A stretch of 64,000 bases of DNA from Streptomyces sp. Ru73 (GCF_002920575.1 NZ_PQSQ01000016.1:1-64000); one strand, 5' to 3'; positions 53,482-62,612 are shown, counted from the stretch's first letter. Notes: generated by a model not told the origin, from the letters alone. Translations and numbers: made by a program.

Positions 53482-54768
53482 ATGACCAAAATCCGCTCGG
53501 GCGTCACCGCTTGGCTGGCCCGCAGATATCTCGCGCGGACTCAGAAAAAGGGCTTCGATCTGTCGCGAATGCCCTTCTTGCCCGAGTCCACCCTCATGCC
53601 GTTGCGCCGCCACGGCCTTGATCCGGTGGCCGACTTGTCGGTGCTGCGGCAGAAGTCGCCGGTGAGCGTGCTGCCCGTGCCGCTCGCCTCGAACGTGTGG
53701 CTGGTCACAGGCTATGACGAGGTGAAGGAGGTGCTGGGCAAGGCGAAGGCGTTCAGCAGCGATTACACCAACCTCGTCGGCAATGCCGGCGCCGACGCGG
53801 GCAAGAACCCCGGCGGCCTCGGATTCGCCGACCCGCCGGACCACACCCGGCTGCGCAGGCTGCTGACTCCCGAATTCACCATGCGCCGGCTCGGCCGGCT
53901 CACCCCGCGCATCCACGAGATCGTCGAGGAGCGGCTCGCGGAAATGGAACGCCTCGGGCGTTCGGGCGAGCCCGTCGACATCGTCCACACCTTCGCGCTG
54001 CCCATTCCCTCGCTGGTCATCTGCGAACTGCTGGGAGTGCCGTACGAGGACCGCGCCGACTTCGAGCGGCTCAGCGCGGCCCGGTTCGACCTTTTCGGCG
54101 GCGCGAACGCCTCGTTCGGCGCCATATCGGAATCGCTCGCCTATTTCCAGGAGATCGTCAAGAAGGAGCGCAAGGACCCGGGTGACGGCCTGCTCGGCCA
54201 GATCGTCCGGGACCACGGCGACACCGTCAGCGACGACGAGCTGGCCGGACTCGCCGACGGCGTGCTCACCGGCGGCTTCGAGACCACCGCGAGCATGCTC
54301 GCGCTCGGCGCCCTCGTCCTGCTCCGCGACCCCGACCACTTCGCGGCGCTGAAGGACGGCGACGAGGCCACCGAGCGGTACGTCGAGGAATTGCTGCGCT
54401 ATCTCACGGTCGTCCAGGTCGCCTTTCCCCGGTTCGCCCGGGAGAAAGTGGAGATCGGCGGCGTCCGCATCGCCGAGGGCGACGTCGTACTGTGCTCGCT
54501 CAGCGGTGCCGACCGGGACGGGAAGCTCGGCCCGGACATGGAGCGCTTCGACCCGGACCGCAAGGTCCCCTCGCACCTCGCATTCGGATACGGAATACAT
54601 CGCTGCGTCGGTGCCGAACTGGCCCGGATGGAACTCCGCGCCGCCTATCCGGCACTGGTCCGCCGATTCCCGAACATGCGCCTCGCCGTACCGGAACGGG
54701 AACTGGCCTTCCGCAAGCTGTCCATCGTCTACGGGGTGGAATCACTGCCGGTGCGGCTGCACGGCTGA
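53482..54768 (+). CDS. Cytochrome P450
   Basis: The product is 428 aa, a soluble bacterial P450. The heme-binding loop is F-G-Y-G-I-H-R-C-V-G (Cys375), the I-helix reads G-G-F-E-T-T-A-S in the place of A-G-x-x-T-T, and the K-helix E-x-x-R is E-E-L-L-R. It begins with an unusual basic, Arg/Lys-rich N-terminus for a soluble P450. The substrate is unknown; no ferredoxin or biosynthetic genes are adjacent. ATG 53482. Confidence 0.95.
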   Translation: MTKIRSGVTAWLARRYLARTQKKGFDLSRMPFLPESTLMPLRRHGLDPVADLSVLRQKSPVSVLPVPLASNVWLVTGYDEVKEVLGKAKAFSSDYTNLVGNAGADAGKNPGGLGFADPPDHTRLRRLLTPEFTMRRLGRLTPRIHEIVEERLAEMERLGRSGEPVDIVHTFALPIPSLVICELLGVPYEDRADFERLSAARFDLFGGANASFGAISESLAYFQEIVKKERKDPGDGLLGQIVRDHGDTVSDDELAGLADGVLTGGFETTASMLALGALVLLRDPDHFAALKDGDEATERYVEELLRYLTVVQVAFPRFAREKVEIGGVRIAEGDVVLCSLSGADRDGKLGPDMERFDPDRKVPSHLAFGYGIHRCVGAELARMELRAAYPALVRRFPNMRLAVPERELAFRKLSIVYGVESLPVRLHG

Positions 54769-54801
54769 GAGCGGGCACGGAAGCGGCCGGCGGGGGGAAG
54801 T

Positions 54802-54870
54802 GGCGCGTGGGGGAAGCGACGAGTGGGGGAGTGGGACGAGTGGGGGAGTGGGACGAGCCGGGGAGCGGAG
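54802..54870. repeat. 17-bp tandem repeat after the P450 gene
   Basis: ACGAGTGGGGGAGTGGG recurs at 54819, 54836 and, diverged, 54853, preceded by a related CGCGTGGGGGAAGCG unit. It occupies the gap before the FadR-type regulator gene. No gene or terminator is evident within it. Confidence 0.75.
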
Positions 54871-54981
54871 GGAATGCGTCCGGTCCGACCGCAATTACGG
54901 TGTGACCTGCCGTGTGACATAGTTTTTCGGTGAGAGCGCCGGCCGATCAGGACGCAGTGCCGGCCGACCAGGGAGTGACGG

Positions 54982-55734
54982 ATGGCTGTCGAATGGCGAC
55001 CCGTACGGCAGTCCCGTACGCATGAACTGGTCCTCGAAAGCATCGAGGAACGGGTGCTGGCCGGCGAGCTCAAGGCCGGCGACCGGCTGCCGCCCGAGCG
55101 CGAGCTGGCCCCCGTACTGGGCGTCAGCCGCTCCGCGCTCCGCGAGGCGCTGCGCGTACTGGAGACCATCGGCGTCCTGGTCGCCCAGGCCGGCCGCGGT
55201 CCCGACGCCGGCGCCCGGATCGTACGGAACCCCGACGACGCGCTCGGCCGGCTGCTCCGCCTCCACTTCGCCCTCGGCAGCTACTGCCTGGAGGACGTCC
55301 TGGAGGCCCGGGTCACCCTGGAGCGCTCCAGCTTCCACGCCGCAGCGCGGCACGCGGCCGCCGCCGACCTCGACGAGGCGGCGGCGCTCGTGACGCGGAT
55401 GGCGGCGCCGGACGTGAGCGTGCCGGAGTTCAACGACCTGGACACCCGTTTCCACGTCCAGATCGCCCGCAGCTCCGGCAACGCGCTCACCTCCACCCTC
55501 ACCTCGGCCGTCCGCGAGTCCGTACGCCCGCTCATCCTGCGCGCGCTGGAGGCCGCCGAGGACTGGCCGGCCACCGCCGCCGCGCTCAACGCCGAGCACA
55601 CCGAGCTGCTCCGCCTGGTGCGCGCCGGCGACGGCGAGGCCGCCGCCGACCTGGCCGAACGCCACATCAGGGGGCTGCACGGCACGCTGGTGGAGGACCG
55701 TCCGGGGGACACCGAGGACCGGCCGGGGGACTGA
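54982..55734 (+). CDS. FadR-type (GntR/FCD) transcriptional regulator, probable lut repressor
   Basis: The product is 250 aa. A GntR winged helix (residues ~8-75: L-K-A-G-D-R-L-P-P-E-R-E-L-A, V-S-R-S-A-L-R-E-A-L-R-V-L-E) is joined to an FCD ligand-binding domain with the metal-site pattern D-L-D-T-R-F-H and later His residues. It is encoded directly upstream of lutABC, so a lactate-responsive (LldR/LutR-like) repressor is likely. A TGGT-CCG-ACCA dyad lies in the gap between this gene and lutA. The last ~15 residues repeat E-D-R-P-G-D. Confidence 0.9.
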   Translation: MAVEWRPVRQSRTHELVLESIEERVLAGELKAGDRLPPERELAPVLGVSRSALREALRVLETIGVLVAQAGRGPDAGARIVRNPDDALGRLLRLHFALGSYCLEDVLEARVTLERSSFHAAARHAAAADLDEAAALVTRMAAPDVSVPEFNDLDTRFHVQIARSSGNALTSTLTSAVRESVRPLILRALEAAEDWPATAAALNAEHTELLRLVRAGDGEAAADLAERHIRGLHGTLVEDRPGDTEDRPGD

Positions 55735-55842
55735 GAGCCGGCCCGGGAGTCTTGGGGGCGATTGGGGGTCTTGGGGGCGATTGGGGGGCTGAGAGCGACG
55801 CCGCCCCCCTGCGGGGAATGGCCCGCCCACCCCCTCGCTAGT

Positions 55843-55855
55843 ATGGTCCGACCAT
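55843..55855. promoter_or_regulatory. FadR-type operator upstream of lutA
   Basis: ATGGTC-C-GACCAT is a perfect dyad and contains TGGTCCGACCA, which fits the TNGTNNNACNA FadR/LldR consensus. It overlaps a -10-like TAGTAT (55839-55844), 74 bp before lutA, so binding would block transcription. Confidence 0.75.
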
Positions 55856-55928
55856 AAAGAGGTCGTACGAAGGTCCGCCCCCTGGCGGCCGACGACGACC
55901 TCCCCACGGTCATCCAATCGGAGGTCCC

Positions 55929-56774
55929 ATGCGCGTCGGACTCTTCGCCACCTGTCTGGGAGACACGCTCTTCCCCGACGCGGTGAAAGCCACCGCCGTC
56001 CTGCTCGCCCGCCTCGGCCACGAGGTCGTCTTCCCGCCGGGCCAGACCTGCTGCGGCCAGATGCACGTCAACACCGGCTACCAGCGCGAGCCGGTACCCC
56101 TGGTGCGCGGCTTCGCCGAGCAGTTCGGCGACCCGTCGATCGAGGCGGTCGTGATGCCCTCCGGCTCCTGCGCCGGTTCCGTACGCCACCAGCACGCGAT
56201 CGTCGCCGAGCGCTACGGCGACGCGGCCCTCCGAGCAGGCGTCGCGACCGTCCGTGCCAAGACGTACGAACTCTCCGAGTTCCTGGTCGACGTGCTGGGC
56301 GTCACCGACACCGGCGCGTACTTCCCGCACCGGGTGACGTACCACCCCACCTGTCACTCCCTCCGCATGCTGCGGGTCGGCGAGAAGCCGCTGCGGTTGC
56401 TGCGCGCCGTCGAGGGCATCGACCTCGTCGAGCTGCCGGAGGCCGACGCCTGCTGCGGCTTCGGCGGCACCTTCGCGGTCAAGAACGCCGAGACCTCCGC
56501 CGCGATGCTCGCCGACAAGATGCGCCACGTCACCGGTACCGGCGCCGAGGTCTGCACCGCGGGCGACTCCTCCTGCCTGATGCACATCGGCGGCGGGCTC
56601 TCCCGCATCAAGGCCGGCACCCGCACCCTGCACCTGGCGCACATCCTCGCGTCGACCCGTAGGACGCCGTACGTCCTGCCGGACACCCCCGGTACGCCCA
56701 CGGACGCATGCGCCCCGCCGGACCCGGCCGGCGCGCGGACCGCGGCCGGCACCCCGCTGGAGGCCACCCGATGA
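55929..56774 (+). CDS. lutA: Lactate utilisation protein LutA-like, CCG-domain (Fe-S) subunit
   Basis: The product is 281 aa with two CCG domains. Visible: F-A-T-C-L-G-D near the start, G-Q-T-C-C-G-Q, then T-C-H-S-L-R and A-D-A-C-C-G-F-G-G. It forms the L-lactate-to-pyruvate oxidation complex with the next two genes, passing electrons to the respiratory chain. A diverged Pro/Ala-rich tail of ~30 residues follows the core. Its stop overlaps lutB (ATGA). Confidence 0.92.
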   Translation: MRVGLFATCLGDTLFPDAVKATAVLLARLGHEVVFPPGQTCCGQMHVNTGYQREPVPLVRGFAEQFGDPSIEAVVMPSGSCAGSVRHQHAIVAERYGDAALRAGVATVRAKTYELSEFLVDVLGVTDTGAYFPHRVTYHPTCHSLRMLRVGEKPLRLLRAVEGIDLVELPEADACCGFGGTFAVKNAETSAAMLADKMRHVTGTGAEVCTAGDSSCLMHIGGGLSRIKAGTRTLHLAHILASTRRTPYVLPDTPGTPTDACAPPDPAGARTAAGTPLEATR

Positions 56775-58585
56775 GCACCCCCACCTACCTGGGCATGCCG
56801 GCCCTCCCGCCCCGCTCCCCGTACGGCACCGGCAACCTGCGCGGCGACCGGAAGTTCCCCGCGGCCGCCCATGACGAGCTGCGCAACGACCAGCTGCGCC
56901 GCAACCTCGGCAAGGCCACCCACACCATCCGCGCCAAGCGGCTCGCCGTCACCGGCGAACTCCCCGACTGGGAGGCGCTGCGCGACGCCGGCTCCGCCAT
57001 CAAGACCGACACCATGAACCGCCTCCCCGAGCTGCTGGAACAGCTGGAGGCGAAGGTCACCGAGGCCGGCGGCACGGTCCACTGGGCACGCGACGGCGCC
57101 GAGGCGAACGCCATCGTCACCCGCCTCGTCCAGCAGACCGGCTCCGACGAGGTCATCAAGGTCAAGTCCATGGCCACCCAGGAGATCGGCCTCAACGAAC
57201 ACCTCGCCGAGCAGGGCATCAAGGCTCACGAGACCGACCTCGCCGAGCTGATCGTCCAGCTCGCCGACGACAAGCCGTCCCACATCCTCGTCCCGGCCAT
57301 CCACCGCAACCGCGACGAGATCCGCGAGATCTTCCGCGACCGCATCCCCGGCGTCGACCCGGAGCTGCGGGCCGTACCGGAGGAGCTCGCCGCGGTCGCC
57401 CGCACGTACCTCCGCGAGAAGTTCCTGACCACCCCCGTCGCCGTCTCCGGCGCCAACTTCGGCATCGCCGAGACCGGCACCCTCTCGGTCGTCGAGTCCG
57501 AGGGCAACGGCCGCATGTGCCTCACCCTCCCCGACACGCTCATCACCGTCATGGGCATCGAGAAGGTCCTGCCGCGCTACGCCGACCTGGAGGTCTTCCT
57601 CCAGCTCCTGCCGCGCTCCTCCACGGGCGAGCGCATGAACCCGTACACCTCGATGTGGACGGGCGTGACGCCGGGCGACGGCCCCCAGAACTTCCACCTG
57701 GTCCTCCTCGACAACGGCCGTACGGCGGCGCTCGCCGACAAGACCGGCCGCCAGGCCCTCAACTGCATCCGCTGCTCGGCGTGCCTGAACGTCTGCCCGG
57801 TGTACGAGCGGGCCGGCGGCCACGCGTACGGCTCGACCTACCCGGGCCCCATCGGCGCGGTCCTCACCCCGCAACTGGCCGGGATGGACGCCGCCAGGAA
57901 CGACCCCAACAGCTCGCTGCCGTACGCCTCCACGCTCTGCGGCGCGTGCTACGACGCCTGCCCGGTGAAGATCGACATCCCGTCCCTCCTCGTCGAACTC
58001 CGCCACCAGCACACCGAGGCCACCGGCACGACCCCCGAAAAGCTGGCGATGAAGGCCGCGGCCGCGGTGATGGGCAGACCGGGCGTCTACCGCGCCGCAC
58101 AGAAGGCCGCGAGCACGGGCCGCCTGCTCGCGGGCAAGGACGGCCGCATCTCCCACCTCCCACCGCCCTTCGACGGCTGGAGCGACAGCCGGGACACCCC
58201 GGCCCCGCCGAAGCAGACCTTCCGCACGTGGCTGGCGTCGCCGGAGGGCGCGAACGTCCTACGCGCGGCCGCGGAGGAGGGAGCTGAGGCGCTGCGGGCC
58301 GCGGGGGAGGGCGCGCGGGGGCGCACGGCGGCTGGCTCTGAGGCGGACTTGTCGGGGGCGGCCGACACCTCTGGGACCGCCGACTCGTCTGCACCAGCTA
58401 CCGCTCCCGCGGCCGACTCGTCCGGGACAGGCGTCGCTCCCGCAGCCGGGTCTTCCGGACCGGCGGCCGACGCATCGGGAACAGCCACCAGCGTCCCCAC
58501 CACCAGCGACAACCCCGCAGACGGCACATCCACAGGCGGCACATCCACAAGTGGCAGCAATCCCACTCAGGAGGACCAGCGATGA
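56771..58585 (+). CDS. lutB: Lactate utilisation protein LutB-like, iron-sulfur subunit
   Basis: The product is 604 aa. The N-terminal LUD domain (~80-320) leads to a di-cluster ferredoxin with C-I-R-C-S-A-C-L-N-V-C-P and C-G-A-C-Y-D-A-C-P. After the typical length (~500) there is an extra ~100-residue low-complexity tail of Ala, Ser, Thr and Gly, not expected in the family. It is coupled to lutA and lutC by ATGA overlaps. Confidence 0.93.
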   Translation: MSTPTYLGMPALPPRSPYGTGNLRGDRKFPAAAHDELRNDQLRRNLGKATHTIRAKRLAVTGELPDWEALRDAGSAIKTDTMNRLPELLEQLEAKVTEAGGTVHWARDGAEANAIVTRLVQQTGSDEVIKVKSMATQEIGLNEHLAEQGIKAHETDLAELIVQLADDKPSHILVPAIHRNRDEIREIFRDRIPGVDPELRAVPEELAAVARTYLREKFLTTPVAVSGANFGIAETGTLSVVESEGNGRMCLTLPDTLITVMGIEKVLPRYADLEVFLQLLPRSSTGERMNPYTSMWTGVTPGDGPQNFHLVLLDNGRTAALADKTGRQALNCIRCSACLNVCPVYERAGGHAYGSTYPGPIGAVLTPQLAGMDAARNDPNSSLPYASTLCGACYDACPVKIDIPSLLVELRHQHTEATGTTPEKLAMKAAAAVMGRPGVYRAAQKAASTGRLLAGKDGRISHLPPPFDGWSDSRDTPAPPKQTFRTWLASPEGANVLRAAAEEGAEALRAAGEGARGRTAAGSEADLSGAADTSGTADSSAPATAPAADSSGTGVAPAAGSSGPAADASGTATSVPTTSDNPADGTSTGGTSTSGSNPTQEDQR

Positions 58586-59217
58586 CCACCACCGCCCGCG
58601 ACACGGTGCTCGGCCGCATCCGGGACGCCCTGGCCCTCGCGCCCGCCGACGAGGTGACGATCCCGCGCGAGTACCGCACCGGCCGCACCCTCCCCATCAC
58701 CGACCGGATCGCGCTCCTCACCGACCGCCTGGTCGACTACAAGGCCGAGGTCCACACCTGCCCGGCAGCCGGCACCGCCGAAGCCATCGCCACCGTCCTG
58801 CGCGACCACGGCGCCCGCCGCATCGGCGTACCGCCCGGTCTGGACCCGTCCTGGCTCACGGCGTACGACGGCGAGGTGCGGCACGACTCCGCCGACGTCC
58901 CCGCCGCCGAACTGGACGCGCTCGACGGCGTGGTGACCGCCTCCGCCGTCACCTGCGCCGAAACCGGCACGATCTTCCTCGACGCCGCCCCCGACCAGGG
59001 CCGCCGCGCCCTCACCCTCGTCCCCGACCTCCACGTCTGCGTGGTCGACGCCTCGACGATCGAGCCCGGCGTCCCCGAAACCGTCGCCCGCCTGACCCCG
59101 ACCCGCCCCACAACCCTCATCAGCGGCCCGTCCGCCACCTCCGACATCGAACTGGAACGAGTCGAGGGCGTACACGGCCCCCGCACCCTCATCGTGCTGA
59201 TCCGAACAGACGCCTGA
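58582..59217 (+). CDS. lutC: Lactate utilisation protein LutC-like
   Basis: The product is 211 aa, a single LUD-domain protein with G-V-V-T-A-S-A-V-T-C-A-E-T-G-T-I as the core and the late L-I-S-G-P-S-A-T-S-D-I-E block. It is the third subunit of the lactate oxidation complex. ATG 58582 overlaps the lutB stop. The operon seems to end here; no strong hairpin follows. Confidence 0.92.
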   Translation: MTTTARDTVLGRIRDALALAPADEVTIPREYRTGRTLPITDRIALLTDRLVDYKAEVHTCPAAGTAEAIATVLRDHGARRIGVPPGLDPSWLTAYDGEVRHDSADVPAAELDALDGVVTASAVTCAETGTIFLDAAPDQGRRALTLVPDLHVCVVDASTIEPGVPETVARLTPTRPTTLISGPSATSDIELERVEGVHGPRTLIVLIRTDA

Positions 59218-59372
59218 CCACGAGGAGTGCTCTCCGCGCCAGACGCATGAACGGCAGGACGGCTCTCCGCATGGGGCCGCGGGCCTCCACTGACCGCACC
59301 CGCCCACCGGTCACGCACGCGCCCAACCGATTACTCGATTACTTACGCGCCCGATCGGTTACCCATGCCGCC

Positions 59373-59852
59373 ATGCAGACCTTCCTCCCGTACCCGGGCT
59401 TCGCCGAGTCGGCGGCCGTCCTCGACGCCCGCCGGCTCGGCAAACAGCGCGTGGAGGCCCTCCAGATCCTGCGCGGCCTCACCGTCCCCGGCTACGGCTG
59501 GCGCCACCACCCGGCGGTCCGCATGTGGACGGGCTACGAGGAGGCCCTCGTCCGGTACGGCCTGGAAATCTGCCGCGTCTGGACCGCCACGGGCCGCCAG
59601 GACACCTGCGCCCTCACCCTCACGGAGGACTACGCCGCCCACTTCCCCGGCACCCCACCCCGCACCTACGAGGCCCTGGCCTCCACCAACGACCTCCCCA
59701 ACTGGCTCGGCGACCCCGCCTTCCACCGCAGCCACCAGTCGGCCCTCCTCACCAAGGACCCGACCCACTACGCCGCCCACTTCCCCAACGTCCCCACCAA
59801 CCTCCCCTACATCTGGCCCACCTCAGACCGAGCCCCATCGAGGGAGGCCTGA
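59373..59852 (+). CDS. MSMEG_6728 family protein (pyrimidine-dimer glycosylase-like)
   Basis: The product is 159 aa. It starts M-Q-T-F-L-P-Y-P-G-F-A-E-S-A, then R-L-G-K-Q-R-V-E-A-L-Q-I-L and W-R-H-H-P-A-V-R-M-W, the pattern of the MSMEG_6728 family, which is distantly like T4 endonuclease V. A role in DNA repair is possible but untested. ATG 59373 has no strong Shine-Dalgarno. An AACCGAT...ATCGGTT inverted pair (59325-59360) lies just upstream. A strong terminator follows. Confidence 0.8.
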   Translation: MQTFLPYPGFAESAAVLDARRLGKQRVEALQILRGLTVPGYGWRHHPAVRMWTGYEEALVRYGLEICRVWTATGRQDTCALTLTEDYAAHFPGTPPRTYEALASTNDLPNWLGDPAFHRSHQSALLTKDPTHYAAHFPNVPTNLPYIWPTSDRAPSREA

Positions 59853-59875
59853 CGTGCGCGACCCACGCAGACACG

Positions 59876-59915
59876 ACGAAGGGCCGGACCCATCGAAATG
59901 GGTCCGGCCCTTCGT
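59876..59915. terminator. Bidirectional terminator between the MSMEG_6728-like gene and tRNA-Arg
   Basis: Bases 59876-59893 are the exact complement of 59898-59915, an 18-bp stem with a CGAA loop. It ends the plus-strand gene and, from the other side, the tRNA transcript. Confidence 0.9.
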
Positions 59916-59965
59916 CCTTGGCACATGGGCTGGTCAGCGGTGTGATCACGCTGGTCCAGGCGAAG

Positions 59966-60037
59966 TGCCCCCGGCAGGATTCGAACCTGCGCACACGGCT
60001 CCGGAGGCCGTTGCTCTATCCCCTGAGCTACGGGGGC
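59966..60037 (-). tRNA. tRNA-Arg (anticodon CCG)
   Basis: Read on the minus strand, the 7-bp acceptor (GCCCCCG with CGGGGGC) is intact, the D-arm is GCTCAGGGGATAGAGC, the anticodon arm ACGGC-CTCCGGA-GCCGT gives anticodon CCG (codon CGG), and the T-arm GCAGGTTCGAATCCTGC is canonical. The discriminator is A and CCA is not encoded. A weak promoter (-10 TAGTGT at 60070-60075) may lie upstream. Confidence 0.97.
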
Positions 60038-60254
60038 GTGTCGGGCGCTGTGCGCTTGCGACGGGTAGAACACTACCAGCTCGGAGGGGGTGGTCATGAA
60101 CGGGTTTCGGGAAGTGGCGGGGAGCGGGGTGCGGGGCGGCTTCCGGGAGGGTGGTCGCTAGCGCATGGGGGCGGTGCGGGGGCGGTGATCGAGGGAACGT
60201 CCCCCGCACGGGGCGGAAGTGGGGAAAACCCGGACGCAGCAGGTGGCAGGCGCC

Positions 60255-60266
60255 TAGTCTCAATAT
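60255..60266 (+). promoter_or_regulatory. -10 element placing a leaderless start at the receiver gene
   Basis: TAGTCT (60255-60260) is followed by six bases and the GTG at 60267, the spacing of a leaderless transcript. No Shine-Dalgarno is present. The -35 region (GGACGC) is weak. Confidence 0.5.
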
Positions 60267-60728
60267 GTGCCTGGCTTGTCCGGCCGGGTCCTTGTTGTCG
60301 ACGACAACAAGGTCATCCGGCAGTTGATCAGGGTCAATCTCGAGCTGGAGGGCTTCGAGGTCGTGACCGCGGCTGACGGTGCCGAGTGCCTCGACATCGT
60401 GCACGACGTGTGTCCCGATGTGGTCACGCTCGACGTCGTGATGCCGCGGCTGAACGGACTGCGTACCGCCGAGAGGCTGCGTGCCGATCCGCGTACCCGT
60501 GAGCTTCCGATCGCCATCATCAGCGCGTGCACGCAGCTGGAGGTGGAGAGCGGGGAGGCGCTCAGGGTGGATGCGTTCCTTGCCAAGCCGTTCGAGCCGG
60601 TCGAGCTCATACGGACCGTGCACCAGTTGCTGGCCGGGGTCCATGGCTCCGGGCCCGGTGGCGGGCCGGCGGACGGGGCGGCCGATGCAGACCCGAATTC
60701 CCAGCCCGCCGTCCGGCCCACGGGGTGA
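60267..60728 (+). CDS. Stand-alone receiver-domain response regulator
   Basis: The product is 153 aa, one receiver domain: V-V-D-D-N-K (Asp12, Asp13), phospho-acceptor Asp56 in V-T-L-D-V-V-M-P, and F-L-A-K-P-F near the end. A short Gly/Ala-rich tail replaces any output domain, so it acts through protein contacts (CheY/Spo0F-like). No kinase gene is adjacent. It precedes nrtL by 119 bp. Confidence 0.9.
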   Translation: MPGLSGRVLVVDDNKVIRQLIRVNLELEGFEVVTAADGAECLDIVHDVCPDVVTLDVVMPRLNGLRTAERLRADPRTRELPIAIISACTQLEVESGEALRVDAFLAKPFEPVELIRTVHQLLAGVHGSGPGGGPADGAADADPNSQPAVRPTG

Positions 60729-60847
60729 CGTGGCCGGCGCGGCGGGCGGTGCGAGCCGGGTGAGCGGGCGGGCGGTACGGGGCGGGGGGTGTCCGAAGGG
60801 CGAAACCCGTTCGCATACCCGCCCCCCTTCTCCCATACGCTTGTCCT

Positions 60848-62587
60848 GTGACCCCCGCTGAGCTCTCCCGCACCGTCCTGCGCTCCGTGCGCGGTGCCGT
60901 CGAGGCGCGGGAGCTTGTGCTGGCGGAGGGCGCCTTGCCCGAGCGGGTGGATGTGGCGCCGCCGCCGCACGCCGGCTGCGGTGATTACGCCACGAATGTC
61001 GCGCTGCGGCTGGCGAAGCATGCGGGGGCGCCGCCGCGAGAGGTCGCCGCGGTCGTCGCGAAGCGGCTGGCCGGTGTGCCGGGGATCGCGGCGGTGGATG
61101 TCGCCGGGCCCGGCTTCTTGAACATCACGCTGGGGGACGACGCACCTGGCGCGCTGGTGCGGGAGATTCTGGCCGCCGGTGCCGATTACGGGCGTGTGGA
61201 TGGTCTTGGGGGCGGGGGGACGGCTGCGTCCGCGGACGGTCCGCCCCGCTCCGCCGGTGCCTGTCCCGCTCCGGTCGCGGACGGCCCGGTCGCCGCCGGT
61301 GTCCGCCCGGTTCCGTCTGCGGGAGGTCCGGCCCACGCCGGTGCCCGCACCACTCCGCCCGCGAGCAGCTCAGGCTGCGCCGGTGCCCGCCCGGCTCCGC
61401 CTGCGGGCGGTCCAGCCGCCGCTGGTGCCGGCTCCGCTCCGGTCGCGGACGGTCCCGCGTCCGCTGGTGTCAGCCCCGTCCCGTCTGCGGACGGCCCCGC
61501 CTCCGTCGGTGTCCGCCCTGCCGCGCCCACCATCGACCTCCGTCCCGCCCCCGGCCCTCGGGCCGCGGTCGTCGCGGACGCCTTGCGGGCGATCATGGAG
61601 GCTGCGGGGAAGGGGACCCGGCCGGGTGGGGAGGACGTGCGGCCCGTGCCTGTGAAGGGGCCGGACGGGAGCTACGTCACTGACGAGGAGCTGCTCGCGC
61701 GGCTCGGGCGGGACGAGATGCGGTGGGTGCTGCTGCGGCCCGCCGCGCACGATCACGTGCGGGTGCCGGAGCGGCCGGTGCAGCGGGAGGGGAATCCCCG
61801 GTTCCTGGTGCAGTACGCGTACGCTCGTACGTGCGCAGTGTTGCGCAACGCCCGTGAGCTGGGCGTACTCACCGCAGGCGCCGATGAAGCCGCCACCGGC
61901 CGGACGGGTGCCGACGCCACGGCCCCCCACCGGACAAGCGCCGACGCCGTCGCCCCGGGCCGGGCCAACGCTGGTGGTCAGACTGCTGCCAGCCAGCTCG
62001 CTGCAGGCCAGGCCACCGCCGACCAAGCCGTCGCCGGCCAGACCGCCCCCCACCGGACAAGCGCCGACGCCGTCGCCCCGGACCGGGCCGACGATGGTCG
62101 TCAGACTGCTGCCAGCCAGCTCGCTGCAGGCCAGGCCACCGCCGGCCAGGCTGCTGCCAGCCAGGCCACCCCCGGCCAAGCCGTCGCCGACCCGGCCACT
62201 GTCGCCGACCCGGCCACCGCCGCCCCGGACCAGGCATCCACAGCCCCGCCCGCCGTCCACCACCCCGACACCCCCCACCCCACCGCCGCCCACTCCGACA
62301 CCGCCCACCCCCATGTCCCCCACACCCCCCTGCATGCCGCGCTTGCGGCGTATCCCGGGGCGGTCGGGGATGCGGCGCGGCTTCGGGCGCCGGAGCGGCT
62401 GGTGCGGCAGCTGGAAGTGATCGCCGACGCGTTCTTCCGGTTCCTCGTGACCTGTCCGCCGCTTCCCGCCGGAGAGCAGAAACCCATGGCCGTTCACCGC
62501 GCCCGGCTGGCCGTCGCCCAGGCCGCCGGTACGGTGCTTGCGAACGGCCTGACCCTGTTGGGCATCTCCGCACCCGAACACCTCTGA
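60848..62587 (+). CDS. nrtL: ArgS-related anticodon-binding protein NrtL
   Basis: The product is 579 aa and looks like an arginyl-tRNA synthetase that has lost its active site. The N-terminal Arg-tRNA-synth N domain (1-~105: [11 protein letters not shown]) is followed directly by ~100 residues of [SV]-A-D-G-P-x-x-A-G-V repeats, not the HIGH-bearing catalytic core. [14 protein letters not shown] replaces the KMSKS loop. Later [12 protein letters not shown] and a DALR-type helical C-terminus remain, interrupted by a second low-complexity insert. It lies near tRNA-Arg and 25 bp before lysA. It probably binds tRNA-Arg without charging it; the start codon is GTG. Confidence 0.85.
   Translation: MTPAELSRTVLRSVRGAVEARELVLAEGALPERVDVAPPPHAGCGDYATNVALRLAKHAGAPPREVAAVVAKRLAGVPGIAAVDVAGPGFLNITLGDDAPGALVREILAAGADYGRVDGLGGGGTAASADGPPRSAGACPAPVADGPVAAGVRPVPSAGGPAHAGARTTPPASSSGCAGARPAPPAGGPAAAGAGSAPVADGPASAGVSPVPSADGPASVGVRPAAPTIDLRPAPGPRAAVVADALRAIMEAAGKGTRPGGEDVRPVPVKGPDGSYVTDEELLARLGRDEMRWVLLRPAAHDHVRVPERPVQREGNPRFLVQYAYARTCAVLRNARELGVLTAGADEAATGRTGADATAPHRTSADAVAPGRANAGGQTAASQLAAGQATADQAVAGQTAPHRTSADAVAPDRADDGRQTAASQLAAGQATAGQAAASQATPGQAVADPATVADPATAAPDQASTAPPAVHHPDTPHPTAAHSDTAHPHVPHTPLHAALAAYPGAVGDAARLRAPERLVRQLEVIADAFFRFLVTCPPLPAGEQKPMAVHRARLAVAQAAGTVLANGLTLLGISAPEHL
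61228..61527 (+). repeat. In-frame ~42-bp repeats in nrtL
   Basis: Seven units of about 14 residues with pattern [SV]-A-D-G-P-x-x-A-G-V-x-P-x-P replace the expected catalytic core region of an ArgS-type protein (residues ~127-226). Codon phase is kept throughout. Confidence 0.75.
61928..62145 (+). repeat. 123-bp direct repeat in nrtL
   Basis: A block beginning CACCGGACAAGCGCCGACGC at 61928 recurs at 62051 (123 bp, 41 codons) and is nearly identical for over 90 bp. It encodes part of the Ala/Gln/Thr-rich second insert before the DALR-like domain. Confidence 0.85.
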
Positions 62588-62612
62588 ACCTCCGAGGGGA
62601 TCTCCCACCGCC

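Noticed and set aside
60848..62587. Functional arginyl-tRNA synthetase ArgS
   Set aside because: The HIGH-bearing core is missing and the KMSKS loop is degenerate; the family fit is NrtL.
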